Shown: piece by piece, positions 1 through 7,032 of the stretch
Numbering within the stretch: the first letter of the stretch is position 1
Layout: every line of letters begins with the position of its first letter
Assembly: GCA_019113345.1 (NCBI GenBank)
Contig: DXHQ01000099.1
Location: forward strand, 1-39,883
Direction of reading: 5' to 3'
Length of the DNA: 39,883 nucleotides
Source of the DNA: Candidatus Faecalibacterium intestinigallinarum
GTDB lineage: Bacteria; Bacillota; Clostridia; Oscillospirales; Ruminococcaceae
Position numbers and translations under genes: made by a program
The notes under the pieces: generated by a model
What the model saw: the letters and a program-made list of their open reading frames with translations, nothing else
Database searches by the model: none
Told to the model about the DNA's origin: nothing

Positions 1-543
1 GGCGTCGGCGAGCCGGGCGGCCACCAGTACCAGGGCCGGTTTTTGCAGACGGCGGGCATCCTCGGCGTCGAAAAAGAGACCGGCTTCACCCTCAACTACG
101 ACAAGTACAACTGGGACGAGCATCGGGACCATTTCATCCTGGCCGACTGCCCCGACCACGACATGGACTTCGGCGAGGGCAAAAAGAGCATCTACGCCCT
201 GGAGGGCGCTGACATCCTGATCCAGCGCGAAAAGGAAGTCCAGCTGGCCGCCCACGACTACGGCGAAGGCCGCGGCGTCTACATCAGCGGGCTGCCCTAC
301 AGCTTTATCAACAGCCGGGTGCTCTACCGTGCTATCCTGTGGAGCGCCCACAGCGAGGAGGAGCTGCACACCTGGTTCAGCTCCAACTGCAACGTGGAAG
401 TGCACGCCTACGTCAAAAACGGCAAGTACTGTGTGGTGAACAACACCTACCAGCCCCAGGACACCACCGTCTACACCACCGGCGGGGAGCACTTTGACCT
501 GCACCTCGAGGCCAACGAGATCAGGTGGTACGAGATCGGGTGA
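1..543 (+). CDS. lnpA: 1,3-beta-galactosyl-N-acetylhexosamine phosphorylase (GH112), C-terminal part
   Basis: The reading frame is open from base 1 and ends at TGA 541-543, so this is the 3' end (about 180 residues) of a gene that starts outside the window. The run GVGEP...HQYQGRF, then LGVEKETGFTLNYDKYNW, and later GVYISGLPYSFINSRVLYRAI are typical of the GH112 family, whose members phosphorolyse lacto-N-biose or galacto-N-biose to galactose-1-phosphate and N-acetylhexosamine in the cytoplasm. Full enzymes are about 720-750 residues, so only the last quarter (end of the catalytic barrel and the C-terminal beta domain) is present. No signal peptide question can be answered here. The gene implies use of mucin or milk oligosaccharide cores. 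Whether it prefers lacto-N-biose or galacto-N-biose cannot be read from this fragment. No convincing terminator follows it. Confidence 0.88.
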   Translation, partial: GVGEPGGHQYQGRFLQTAGILGVEKETGFTLNYDKYNWDEHRDHFILADCPDHDMDFGEGKKSIYALEGADILIQREKEVQLAAHDYGEGRGVYISGLPYSFINSRVLYRAILWSAHSEEELHTWFSSNCNVEVHAYVKNGKYCVVNNTYQPQDTTVYTTGGEHFDLHLEANEIRWYEIG

Positions 544-628
544 AGAAAGGTTTGGCTGCAAAATCCGTGGATGATCCCGGGGACTCGGCAAAACTTCTGC
601 GCATCTGCGCAAGATTTATGAAAGCCCC

Positions 629-657
629 TTGACAATCCGGTGCGGACAGGCTAAACT
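629..657 (+). promoter_or_regulatory. Sigma-70 type promoter upstream of the riboswitch
   Basis: TTGACA (629-634), a 17-base spacer, then TAAACT (652-657). The -35 is perfect and the -10 is 4 of 6. The predicted start near 664-666 places the whole riboswitch and terminator in the leader of the cassette beginning at 850. In the gene-free stretch 544-849 this promoter, the riboswitch and its terminator are the only elements I can support; 544-628 shows only a weak inverted repeat (about 593-612). Confidence 0.7.
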
Positions 658-698
658 ATAGAAAGTGTAAAAAGGGAATCTTTCCCAGTACATACCTG

Positions 699-774
699 TT
701 TTGGCAAACCTGCAGAAATGCAGGGACGCAAAGCTTGAAGCCTGACGCGGCAGGAGCCGTAAGGTGGTTCGGCC
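699..774 (+). promoter_or_regulatory. GEMM (cyclic-di-GMP-I-like) riboswitch aptamer
   Basis: The core GGCAAACC (703-710), a hairpin CCTGCA-GAAA-TGCAGG (709-724) with a GNRA tetraloop, and the linker GACGCAAAGC (725-734) match the GEMM/c-di-GMP-I consensus. A second arm can be folded as GCCT (740-743) with AGGT (762-765), continuing into GCGGC (747-751) with GCCGT (756-760), which would supply the arm that normally docks the tetraloop. The bases aligning to Vc2 G20 and G21 (703, 704) are both G, which favours c-di-GMP over the A20 variants that sense cGAMP; this alignment is by eye. The 3' closing segment (766-774) departs from the usual GTTGCC form, so a variant ligand is possible. The aptamer ends inside the 5' arm of the terminator at 771, so ligand-stabilised closing pairs could block terminator formation and give an ON switch. 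That is inference. Confidence 0.8.
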
Positions 775-809
775 GCAGTTATCGTGGATAATTGCGGCCT
801 TTTCTTTTT
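771..809 (+). terminator. Intrinsic terminator of the riboswitch expression platform
   Basis: A 12-bp stem GGCCGCAGTTAT (771-782) / ATAATTGCGGCC (788-799), with one G-T pair, a 5-base loop and then TTTTCTTTTT. It sits between the aptamer and the ATG at 850, and its 5' arm overlaps the 3' end of the aptamer, as in transcription-controlling riboswitches. Confidence 0.88.
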
Positions 810-849
810 GCGTCGAACAGACCTGTGAAAGGGAGCGTGCAGACTTTCC

Positions 850-1599
850 ATGTTTACCATCAGCCTGGCCGGCGTTCCCGTAGGGATCGACAACCGTTAT
901 CCCTATGTGCGGTGGCTGTGCAGGAACTATATCGCAGAGGACCAGACGCCGGCGTTTACCGTCCGGGCAGCCGACCAGGAACTGGCCGCAGAACTGGCCG
1001 AAGCGGGGGAAATGTCCCCCGCATACGCCGAAAGCCTCTGCCTGTACCGGTCCATCTGCATGAAGATGCCATTGTACGGCGCGTTTTTGATGCACGCTGC
1101 GGTGGTGGAGGTGGACGGCATCGCCTATGTGTTCACGGCGCCCAGCGGCACCGGCAAATCGACCCATGTGCAGCTCTGGCTGGACCACTTTGGCCCGCGG
1201 GCCAGGGTGCTCAACGGCGACAAGCCGCTGCTCCGCTTTGAAGGAAACACCCTGTACGCCTGCGGCACCCCCTGGCAGGGAAAGGAGAATCTGGGCTGCA
1301 ATGAGATGCGGCCGGTGCAGGGGATCTGCTTTCTGGAACAGGCCCCTGAAAATGCCATCCGCAAACTGCCGCTTGGCCAGGCAAGCCGCCTGATTTTTAA
1401 GCAGGTGCTGATCCCCAGGGAGGAGGAAGCGTTTAACTGCTTCTGGTCCATGCTGGACAGGATGATGAACACGGTGGACTTTTATTTGCTGCAATGCAAC
1501 CGCGAACCGGAAGCGTCGCGGCTGTCCTATCTGACCATGAGGAGGAAACAAGATGCTGAAAACCAAGAAAGGATTCCTGCTGCGCCGGCTGGGAGATGA
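850..1599 (+). CDS. HPr kinase/ATP-PEPCK-like kinase of a PqqD-type cassette
   Basis: A 249-residue soluble protein with a P-loop at APSGTGKST (residues 97-105, Lys103), a second conserved element NGDKP (122-126) supplying the metal-binding Asp, and GTPWQGKE (139-146). This pattern is that of the HprK/PEPCK-like kinases found beside PqqD proteins, including kinases that phosphorylate lasso-peptide precursors in Bacillales. It is much shorter than true HprK (about 310) and lacks that enzyme's N-terminal domain, so a role in phosphorylating HPr is unlikely; the substrate is probably a peptide, by inference from context. ATG 850 is the only good start downstream of the TGA at 826-828; AAAGGGAG (828-835) lies rather far upstream. 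The last 47 bases overlap the PqqD gene, whose AGGAGG lies inside this frame, implying translational coupling. Expression depends on the riboswitch in the leader. Confidence 0.75.
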   Translation: MFTISLAGVPVGIDNRYPYVRWLCRNYIAEDQTPAFTVRAADQELAAELAEAGEMSPAYAESLCLYRSICMKMPLYGAFLMHAAVVEVDGIAYVFTAPSGTGKSTHVQLWLDHFGPRARVLNGDKPLLRFEGNTLYACGTPWQGKENLGCNEMRPVQGICFLEQAPENAIRKLPLGQASRLIFKQVLIPREEEAFNCFWSMLDRMMNTVDFYLLQCNREPEASRLSYLTMRRKQDAENQERIPAAPAGR

Positions 1600-1834
1600 G
1601 TATATGGCGGTCGCCATCGGCGAGGCCAGCAGGCATTTCAACGGGATGATCCGGCTCAACGAGACCGGCGCGTTTTACTGGAAGGAGCTGGAAAAGGGCT
1701 CCTCCGAGGACGAGCTGACCGCCAAGACCCTCGAGCGCTTCGAGGGGGTGGACGAGGCGACCGCCCGCCAGGATGTGCGGGCTTTTCTGGACAGTGTTCA
1801 GGTGGCACTGGAAGATGCAGCACCGAACGATTGA
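1553..1834 (+). CDS. PqqD family peptide-binding protein
   Basis: A 93-residue protein with the PqqD/RRE fold signature: an N-terminal beta hairpin (FLLRRLGDEYMAVAIG), then HFNGMIRLNETGAFYWKEL (residues 28-46) and a helical C-terminus ending in an ETAR-like AFLDSVQ segment. Members bind the leader of a ribosomally made peptide and present it to modifying enzymes. It overlaps the kinase gene by 47 bases and the peptidase gene by 20, so the genes are tightly coupled. AGGAGG about 8 bases before the ATG supports the start. No precursor peptide was found nearby, so its client is unknown; it could act on a peptide encoded elsewhere or on one too short or unusual to recognise. Confidence 0.85.
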   Translation: MLKTKKGFLLRRLGDEYMAVAIGEASRHFNGMIRLNETGAFYWKELEKGSSEDELTAKTLERFEGVDEATARQDVRAFLDSVQVALEDAAPND

Positions 1835-2258
1835 AGAGGAACTGGCCGTAAGCGGCCGGGCGCTTTCCTATACGGTAGGGGTCAGCATGGAACCGCTGCT
1901 CCACAACCGCAGGAGCACGGTGGTGATTGAACGGCCCCGCGGCGCTTTGAAGCCGGGCGACGTGGCGCTCTACAAAAACGCTCAGGGCGACTATGTGCTC
2001 CACCGCGTCGTCGGGACGGCGGCTGGGGGCTATGTCATCCGGGGCGACAACTGCTTTTGGAAAGAGACGGTGCCGCCCGAAAAAATCATCGGGGTGATGG
2101 CGGGCTACTATGCGGACGAAGGGGAACAGTACACCCCCTGCGGCAGTCCCGCCGACCTGCGCTACCGCCGCAGCCTGCCCCTGCGGTTTGCAAAGATCTG
2201 GCTGCGGGCTTTTCCGGGCCGCGCCAAACGGAAACTGAAACGGATGCTGCGGAAATAA
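1815..2258 (+). CDS. S24/S26-family peptidase without membrane anchor
   Basis: A 147-residue protein (start chosen at ATG 1815; the frame is open back to 1773 but that adds 14 unconserved residues inside the PqqD gene). It contains the signal-peptidase-like boxes VSMEP (nucleophile Ser24), LHRV (His63 where bacterial type I enzymes have Lys) and RGDN (77-80). A Ser/His arrangement resembles the SipW/ER type. Unlike signal peptidases it has no hydrophobic membrane segment, and its C-terminus is strongly basic (KRKLKRMLRK). In this cassette it most plausibly removes the leader of the peptide bound by the PqqD protein before or during export through the adjoining ABC transporter. That role is inferred from position only; an S24-like regulatory protease is less likely because no HTH domain is present. 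Confidence 0.72.
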   Translation: MQHRTIEEELAVSGRALSYTVGVSMEPLLHNRRSTVVIERPRGALKPGDVALYKNAQGDYVLHRVVGTAAGGYVIRGDNCFWKETVPPEKIIGVMAGYYADEGEQYTPCGSPADLRYRRSLPLRFAKIWLRAFPGRAKRKLKRMLRK

Positions 2259-2262
2259 AGGG

Positions 2263-4014
2263 ATGGATGTGCTGAAACGATCGCGGCGGGAAGCGCCGCA
2301 AAGAGAAAAGAACGGCAGCCAGCCCACCCTCCGCTGGCTTTGGCAGGTGACCGGCCGCTACAAGGCGGTCGTTGGGGGCCTCACCCTGCTGGACGTGGTG
2401 CTGGGCGCGAGCAGCGTGGGGTACGCTCTGCTGTTCGGCAATCTGGTGGACCGCGCCGCGGCGGGGCAGCTGACGCCCTTTTTATGGGCCGCGGGGGCCC
2501 TCGGCGCCATGACACTGGTGCAGATGGGGCTGAACACGCTGGACAGCCTCCTCTCCGAGTGGGCGCGGGCTTCGATGGAAAACCGTCTCAAGGAGCGGCT
2601 GTTCGGCTGTCTGCTGCGCAGGGATTACGCCGCTGTCACCGCCCGGCACTCGGGGGACTGGGTGGCGCGCCTCACCTCGGATACGGCGGTGGTGGCGGGC
2701 AATCTGGTGGACCTGCTGCCCCGGCTGGCCGGCCTGCTGGCCCGGCTGAGCGGGGCGCTGGCCGCGCTGTTTCTGCTGCAGCCGGCATTCTTTTATATTC
2801 TGGTGCCGGCCGGGTGCGCCGTGCTGCTGCTGAGCGTCTCGCTGCGCCGCATCCTCAAGCGGATGCACAAGCAGATCCAGGAGGCGGGGGCGGCTTTTCT
2901 GGCCTTTGTCCAGGAACGGCTGGAAAGCATGATGATCGTCCGGGTCTTTTCGATGGAGGACCAGACCTGCGCCGAAGCTGCCGCCAGAATGGAGCGGCAC
3001 AAGGCCGCCCGTCTCCGGCGGAACCGCTTTTCCAATCTGTTCAACTTTGGCTTTTGGGGGCTGGCCGAGGGCGGCTACCTGCTGGCAGCCCTTTACTGCG
3101 GGTACGGCATTCTGCGGGGGACGGTGTCCTACGGGACCTTCACCGCCATCCTGCAGCTGGTGGGGCAGGTGCAGTCCCCGGTGGCCGGCATCACGGGAGT
3201 GGTGCCGCAGTATTACGCCATGATCGCCAGCGCCGAGCGGCTGATGGAAGCCGAAACCTATCCCGGCGACGGCGGCGCCCGCCTCCCGGAGGCCGAGATC
3301 AGCCGCTACTACCGGGAAGAGTTTGTCTGTCTCGGGGTGCGCGGCGCCAGCTTCTCCTATAAAGTATTTGGGGGCGAGAACCGCTCGGACGGGAAGCTGG
3401 CTGTCATCAGCCGCCTGAACATCGAGGTGAAAAAAGGGGAGTACGTGGCCTTTACCGGGCACTCCGGCTGCGGCAAGAGCACCCTGCTCAAGCTGCTGAT
3501 GTGCCTTTACCCGCTGGACGCCGGCGAGCTTTATCTGCGGGGCGTCAACGGCGAGACCCCGCTGACCCCCGCCTGGCGGGGGCTGTTCGCCTATGTGCCC
3601 CAGGGCAACCAGCTGATGAGCGGCACCATCCGGGAGATCGTGGCCTTCGGCGACCCCGGCGCCATGGCGCAGGAGGAGCGCCTTGCCCGCGCGCTGGACA
3701 TTGCCTGCGCCGGCGAATTTGTATCCAGGCTGGAAAACGGCCTGGACACCCGCCTGGGCGAGCGGGGCTGCGGCCTTTCGGAAGGGCAGATGCAGCGGAT
3801 CGCCATCGCGCGGGCGGTCTTTTCGGACCGGCCGGTCCTGATTCTGGACGAATCGACCAGCGCGCTGGACGAGGACACCGAGCGCAGGCTGCTGTCCAAC
3901 CTGCGCCGGATGACGGACAAAACGGTCCTCATCATCACCCACCGGCCGGCCGCCCTTGCCATCTGCGACCGGCAGATCGATATGGCGGCCGCAGAACTGC
4001 AGGAAACGACATAG
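2263..4014 (+). CDS. ABC exporter (fused membrane and ATPase domains), peptide-export type
   Basis: A 583-residue type-1 ABC exporter half-transporter: six-helix membrane domain over roughly residues 25-330, then an ATPase domain with Walker A GHSGCGKST near residue 400, signature LSEGQMQR, Walker B LILDE with the catalytic Glu retained, and an H-loop TH near the end. No N-terminal C39 peptidase domain is present, which fits with a separate peptidase being encoded by the preceding gene. It starts 4 bases after that gene, so all four genes form one unit. It probably works as a homodimer that exports the matured peptide. A stem-loop terminator follows immediately, closing the operon. A drug or lipid exporter is the alternative if the cassette is not a peptide system. 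Confidence 0.85.
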   Translation: MDVLKRSRREAPQREKNGSQPTLRWLWQVTGRYKAVVGGLTLLDVVLGASSVGYALLFGNLVDRAAAGQLTPFLWAAGALGAMTLVQMGLNTLDSLLSEWARASMENRLKERLFGCLLRRDYAAVTARHSGDWVARLTSDTAVVAGNLVDLLPRLAGLLARLSGALAALFLLQPAFFYILVPAGCAVLLLSVSLRRILKRMHKQIQEAGAAFLAFVQERLESMMIVRVFSMEDQTCAEAAARMERHKAARLRRNRFSNLFNFGFWGLAEGGYLLAALYCGYGILRGTVSYGTFTAILQLVGQVQSPVAGITGVVPQYYAMIASAERLMEAETYPGDGGARLPEAEISRYYREEFVCLGVRGASFSYKVFGGENRSDGKLAVISRLNIEVKKGEYVAFTGHSGCGKSTLLKLLMCLYPLDAGELYLRGVNGETPLTPAWRGLFAYVPQGNQLMSGTIREIVAFGDPGAMAQEERLARALDIACAGEFVSRLENGLDTRLGERGCGLSEGQMQRIAIARAVFSDRPVLILDESTSALDEDTERRLLSNLRRMTDKTVLIITHRPAALAICDRQIDMAAAELQETT

Positions 4015-4018
4015 AACA

Positions 4019-4061
4019 AAACCGGGCCTTCCTGGCAAACCAGGGGGCCCGGTTCTTTTTT
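4019..4061. terminator. Bidirectional intrinsic terminator between the exporter and AraC genes
   Basis: Stem AACCGGGCC (about 4020-4028) / GGCCCGGTT (4046-4054) followed by CTTTTTT on the plus strand, and by TTTTGTT when read on the minus strand. It serves both convergent genes. Confidence 0.85.
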
Positions 4062-4063
4062 GC

Positions 4064-4942
4064 TTACCCCTCCGCCTGGACCTGCGCGCGGTACTCCATC
4101 GGGGTGAGGCCGTACAGCTTGTGGAAGGTTTTGAGGAAGCTGCTGTAGTCCGAAAAGCCGTTTTCGGTGCAGGCGGCGAGGATGCGCTTGCCGTCGGCGA
4201 TGTCCTGGCGGCAGCCCTGCATCCGCAGCTCGGTCAGGTAGTCGTGGACGCTCTGCTTGGTGTATTCCTTAAAGACGCGGGAGAGGTGCTCCCGGCTGAC
4301 GTAGGCGTATTGGGCCAGCTTGCTCACCGTCAGGTCGGGGTCGCGGTAGTGCTGGTGGATGTAGGCGGTGGCGGTGGCCACCAGGGCGTTGGTGGAGGTG
4401 GGTTTGCCCAGGCCGTCCTCCCGGATGGCCTGCCGGATGACCAGGATCAGCCCGATCAGCAGGCTGCGGTACATCAGCTCCCTGTCGTGGGCGTCAGGGA
4501 TGACGGCGGCGGCCGCCGCGTGCTCGATCATGGAGCGCACCTGCCAGCGGTCGGTGACGTCGGCGTGGAAGATCATCATCTCGGCGGGGATGGCGCACCC
4601 CTCCGCGAGGGGGCCCAGCATCTCCAGCGTCTCCCTCCAGAAGGCGTCGTCGATCTGGATGATGAGCCGGTCGTAGGTGTCGTAGTAGCCGGTGTGCACC
4701 ACCCCCGGCGGGATCAGCATCAGCTCGCCGGGGTGCAGGTCGTACTGGCCGCCGTTGACGTAGTAGTGGGCTTTGCCGCTGGCCATGTAGATGTATTCGT
4801 GATAGGGGTGGTAGTGGGTCACCGACTGGCGCACCCGCCGGTTGGAGTACCAGCCCACCACCACTTTGTCCAGCGGCAGGCGGCGGCGCGCTTCCTCCAC
4901 GGTGATGTTGGGGTCGGGGTAAGAGGGGATGTAGGAACGCAT
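4064..4942 (-). CDS. AraC-family transcriptional regulator with cupin sensor
   Basis: A 292-residue protein. The N-terminal half is an AraC-type cupin domain (HYHPYHEYIYMASGKAHYYV, then LHPGELMLIPPGVVHTG), expected to bind a sugar. The C-terminal roughly 100 residues carry the two helix-turn-helix motifs: DLTVSKLAQYAYVSREHLSRVF and NGFSDYSSFLKTFHKLYG followed by TPMEYR. AAGGAG sits 8 bases before the ATG. The gene is divergent from the YcxB-like gene and upstream of the TRAP/GH31 locus, so it may control that locus, but no operator was proven. An extended -10 element lies upstream. Confidence 0.88.
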   Translation of the reverse strand: MRSYIPSYPDPNITVEEARRRLPLDKVVVGWYSNRRVRQSVTHYHPYHEYIYMASGKAHYYVNGGQYDLHPGELMLIPPGVVHTGYYDTYDRLIIQIDDAFWRETLEMLGPLAEGCAIPAEMMIFHADVTDRWQVRSMIEHAAAAAVIPDAHDRELMYRSLLIGLILVIRQAIREDGLGKPTSTNALVATATAYIHQHYRDPDLTVSKLAQYAYVSREHLSRVFKEYTKQSVHDYLTELRMQGCRQDIADGKRILAACTENGFSDYSSFLKTFHKLYGLTPMEYRAQVQAEG

Positions 4943-4993
4943 GGAAGTCTCCTTGTTTAAACAGGCTGCACTAGTATATCACGAGTTGCAAAC

Positions 4994-5002
4994 ATTATAT
5001 CA
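4994..5002 (-). promoter_or_regulatory. Extended -10 promoter of the AraC gene
   Basis: On the minus strand TGATATAAT gives a TGN-extended consensus -10 (TATAAT at 4999-4994); no good -35 is present at 17 bases, as is usual for extended -10 promoters. The surrounding region 4960-5170 is clearly more AT-rich than the genes. Confidence 0.5.
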
Positions 5003-5092
5003 CAGAAACCGAGGACTTTCTACCTGAAATTTGCTATAGTTATTGCACAAGCGGGAAATATCCATAAAAAGCACAAATATTGAAGATATTTA

Positions 5093-5121
5093 TTGTGCAT
5101 TTTCGGAAGTCCTGGTATACA
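5093..5121 (+). promoter_or_regulatory. Promoter of the YcxB-like gene, with -35 in an inverted repeat
   Basis: TTGTGC (5093-5098), 17 bases, TATACA (5116-5121). The -35 is the right arm of an imperfect inverted repeat GCACAAATAT (5071-5080) / ATATTTATTGTGC (5086-5098), which could be a repressor site. Confidence 0.5.
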
Positions 5122-5195
5122 AGCGACGGGAATATGGATGCAAATAGTGATACTTTTATCCCCGCAAATAGGGGAACGTGAGAGGAGGCAGCGCG

Positions 5196-5813
5196 ATGGC
5201 GGTACAGTATCAGGGCCGGATCGACCACACCGAAGATTCGATCCAGGCGCTGTTTCAGGCGCAGTACAATACCTACCGGCTGGGGCTGGTGGTGGTGACG
5301 GCGGTGGCCGGCGTCGCTCTGGCCGCGGCCGGTCTGTTTGCGCCGGTGCCCATGCTGGCCCAGGGCCTGCTGATCCTGGCGGGATGCCTGCTCTTCACCG
5401 GGCGGGACTTCCCGGCCATTGTGCGGGCCGAAAGCGTCATCGAGGCGCGGGGCGGGGCGCTGCCCTCGGCGGTCTGCACCTTCTGCGCCGGCCATATGGA
5501 ACTGGAAGAGGGTGGCGTGAAAAAGAAGCTGCGCTACGATCAGCTGGACCGCATCGTGCAGGACCGGCGCTACCTCTACCTCTTCTTCGGGCCGGATTCG
5601 GCCGTGATGGTGGAGCGGAGCAAGATCGACCCCGGCACCGCCGACGAGGTGATGCAGCTGGTCAGCGAGCGCTGCGGCAAACAGTGGGAGGCCACCTTCT
5701 CGCTGCTGACCTTCAACATCCGCGATATCATCCGCATCTGGGACAACCGCAAGGCCGGCCGCAAAGGCGGGGCCAAAACCGGCAGAAAGGCCGGCGGAAA
5801 GCGGGCCAAATGA
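5196..5813 (+). CDS. YcxB-like two-helix membrane protein
   Basis: A 205-residue protein with two adjacent transmembrane segments (about residues 25-45 and 50-70), then a soluble domain containing LRYDQLDRIVQDRRYLYLFF and a C-terminal stretch about Asp-to-Glu regions typical of YcxB-like proteins, whose function is unknown. The ATG at 5196 is preferred because AGAGGAGG lies at 5181-5188; an upstream in-frame GTG at 5178 precedes that ribosome site. The last 22 residues are a Lys/Arg/Gly-rich tail (NRKAGRKGGAKTGRKAGG followed by KRAK), probably cytoplasmic and possibly binding nucleic acid or lipid head groups. No terminator is evident between it and the TRAP genes, so read-through is possible. 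Confidence 0.65.
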   Translation: MAVQYQGRIDHTEDSIQALFQAQYNTYRLGLVVVTAVAGVALAAAGLFAPVPMLAQGLLILAGCLLFTGRDFPAIVRAESVIEARGGALPSAVCTFCAGHMELEEGGVKKKLRYDQLDRIVQDRRYLYLFFGPDSAVMVERSKIDPGTADEVMQLVSERCGKQWEATFSLLTFNIRDIIRIWDNRKAGRKGGAKTGRKAGGKRAK

Positions 5814-5985
5814 TCTGGTGCGATCCGCCCTCCGCGCGGCGTCGGGGATGATGAGCCGACGGGGGACGTTTAGGATCATAACAACTCTTGGGGAAAGGAG
5901 GAAGGAAGAAAACAGAAACGGAGATTCGGAAGGCGGCCGCCTGACACGGGGCGGGCCGCAAGCAAAAAGGAGGTTTTCTATCCCA

Positions 5986-7011
5986 ATGAAAAAGCTGATT
6001 TCCCGCCGTCATTTCCTGGCGGCCCTGGGCGCTGCCGCTGCGGCTGGCGCGCTGTCCGGCTGCGGTGGCCAGGCGGCCCAGACCAACGCCAACGGCGAGC
6101 ACGTCTTTGAGCTGACCCTCTCCCACGGCCTGGCCGAGGACCACGCGGTCCACATCGCGCTGAGCTCCTTCGCCGACGCTGTCCGGGAACAGTCCGAAGG
6201 CACCATCGACATCCAGATCTTCCCCAACGCGACCCTGGGCAGCGAGGTGGACAACATCACCCAGATCCGCGCCGGCGCGCTGGATATGGCCAAGGTCTCG
6301 GCTTCCACCCTCGGCAACTTCCAGCAGGAGTGGAACGTTCTGTCGGTGCCCTACGTCTTCAACGACCAGCAGCATTACTACAACGTCATGGACGGCGAGA
6401 TCGCCCAGGACCTGTACCAGCTGACCGCCGACAAGGGCTTTATGGGCCTGACCTGGATGGATTCGGGCGCCCGCAGCTTCTACACCGCCAACAAGGCCAT
6501 CCGCACCCCGGCGGACCTGAAGGGCCTGATGATCCGCACCATGGACTCCCAGATGGCCATTGACATGATGACCGCTCTGGGCGGCTCGGCCACCGTCACC
6601 AGCTACTCCGAGATCTACACCGCCATGCAGCAGGGCGTCATCGACGGCGCGGAGAACAACGTCACCGCCCTGCGCGACCATGCCGACGTTACCCAGTATT
6701 ACTGCTTCGACGAGCACACCCGCATCCCCGATATCGTCCTGATGTCCACCGAGACCTGGAACGCCATGTCCGACCATCAGCGCGAGATCATGTCGAGCTG
6801 CGCCCGCACCATGACCGAGGACTACAAGACCGCCTGGACCGAGTTCGAGAACGAAGTCCTGGCCACTGCCGAGGAAAAGGGCGTCGAGCTGATCTACGAC
6901 GTCGACCTTGCCGCCTTCCAGGAGGCGTGCCAGTCCATTTACACCGACCTGCAGGCCGAGCAGCCCGAGGTATACGCCTACGTCGAGCGGATCCAGCAGG
7001 CGGCCCAGTAA
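5986..7011 (+). CDS. dctP: TRAP transporter solute-binding protein, Tat-type lipoprotein
   Basis: A 341-residue DctP-family receptor. The start is ATG 5986, 12 bases after AAAAAGGAGG; the frame extends upstream to 5818 without family similarity. The N-terminus SRRHFLAALGAAAAAG then LSGC carries both a twin-arginine motif and a lipobox, so it should be exported folded and lipid-anchored. Family landmarks follow: a conserved ligand-carboxylate Arg in DLKGLMIRTM and the QGVIDGAENN block. The DEHTRIPDI segment is usual in receptors of the uronate/2,3-diketogulonate type, so an acidic sugar is the likely ligand, but specificity is an inference. It is followed by dctQ and dctM, giving a complete tripartite system. 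Confidence 0.9.
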   Translation: MKKLISRRHFLAALGAAAAAGALSGCGGQAAQTNANGEHVFELTLSHGLAEDHAVHIALSSFADAVREQSEGTIDIQIFPNATLGSEVDNITQIRAGALDMAKVSASTLGNFQQEWNVLSVPYVFNDQQHYYNVMDGEIAQDLYQLTADKGFMGLTWMDSGARSFYTANKAIRTPADLKGLMIRTMDSQMAIDMMTALGGSATVTSYSEIYTAMQQGVIDGAENNVTALRDHADVTQYYCFDEHTRIPDIVLMSTETWNAMSDHQREIMSSCARTMTEDYKTAWTEFENEVLATAEEKGVELIYDVDLAAFQEACQSIYTDLQAEQPEVYAYVERIQQAAQ

Positions 7012-7032
7012 CGCAAAGGAGGAAATGAGACT

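Noticed and set aside
540-632. A 30-codon GTG-started frame after the GH112 gene, considered as a RiPP precursor
   Set aside because: It lies before the promoter and riboswitch of the cassette, has no ribosome site, and shows no leader-core pattern.
850-1599. True HPr kinase/phosphorylase (hprK)
   Set aside because: The protein lacks the N-terminal HprK domain and the hprK-type context; its neighbours point to the PqqD-associated kinase group.
5814-5985. Second Shine-Dalgarno-like run (GGAAAGGAGGAAGG at about 5890-5903) and the palindrome AGGCGGCCGCCT (5931-5942) ahead of dctP
   Set aside because: No start codon follows the run at a suitable distance, and a GC-only 12-base palindrome is not remarkable in this composition; nothing firm can be called here.
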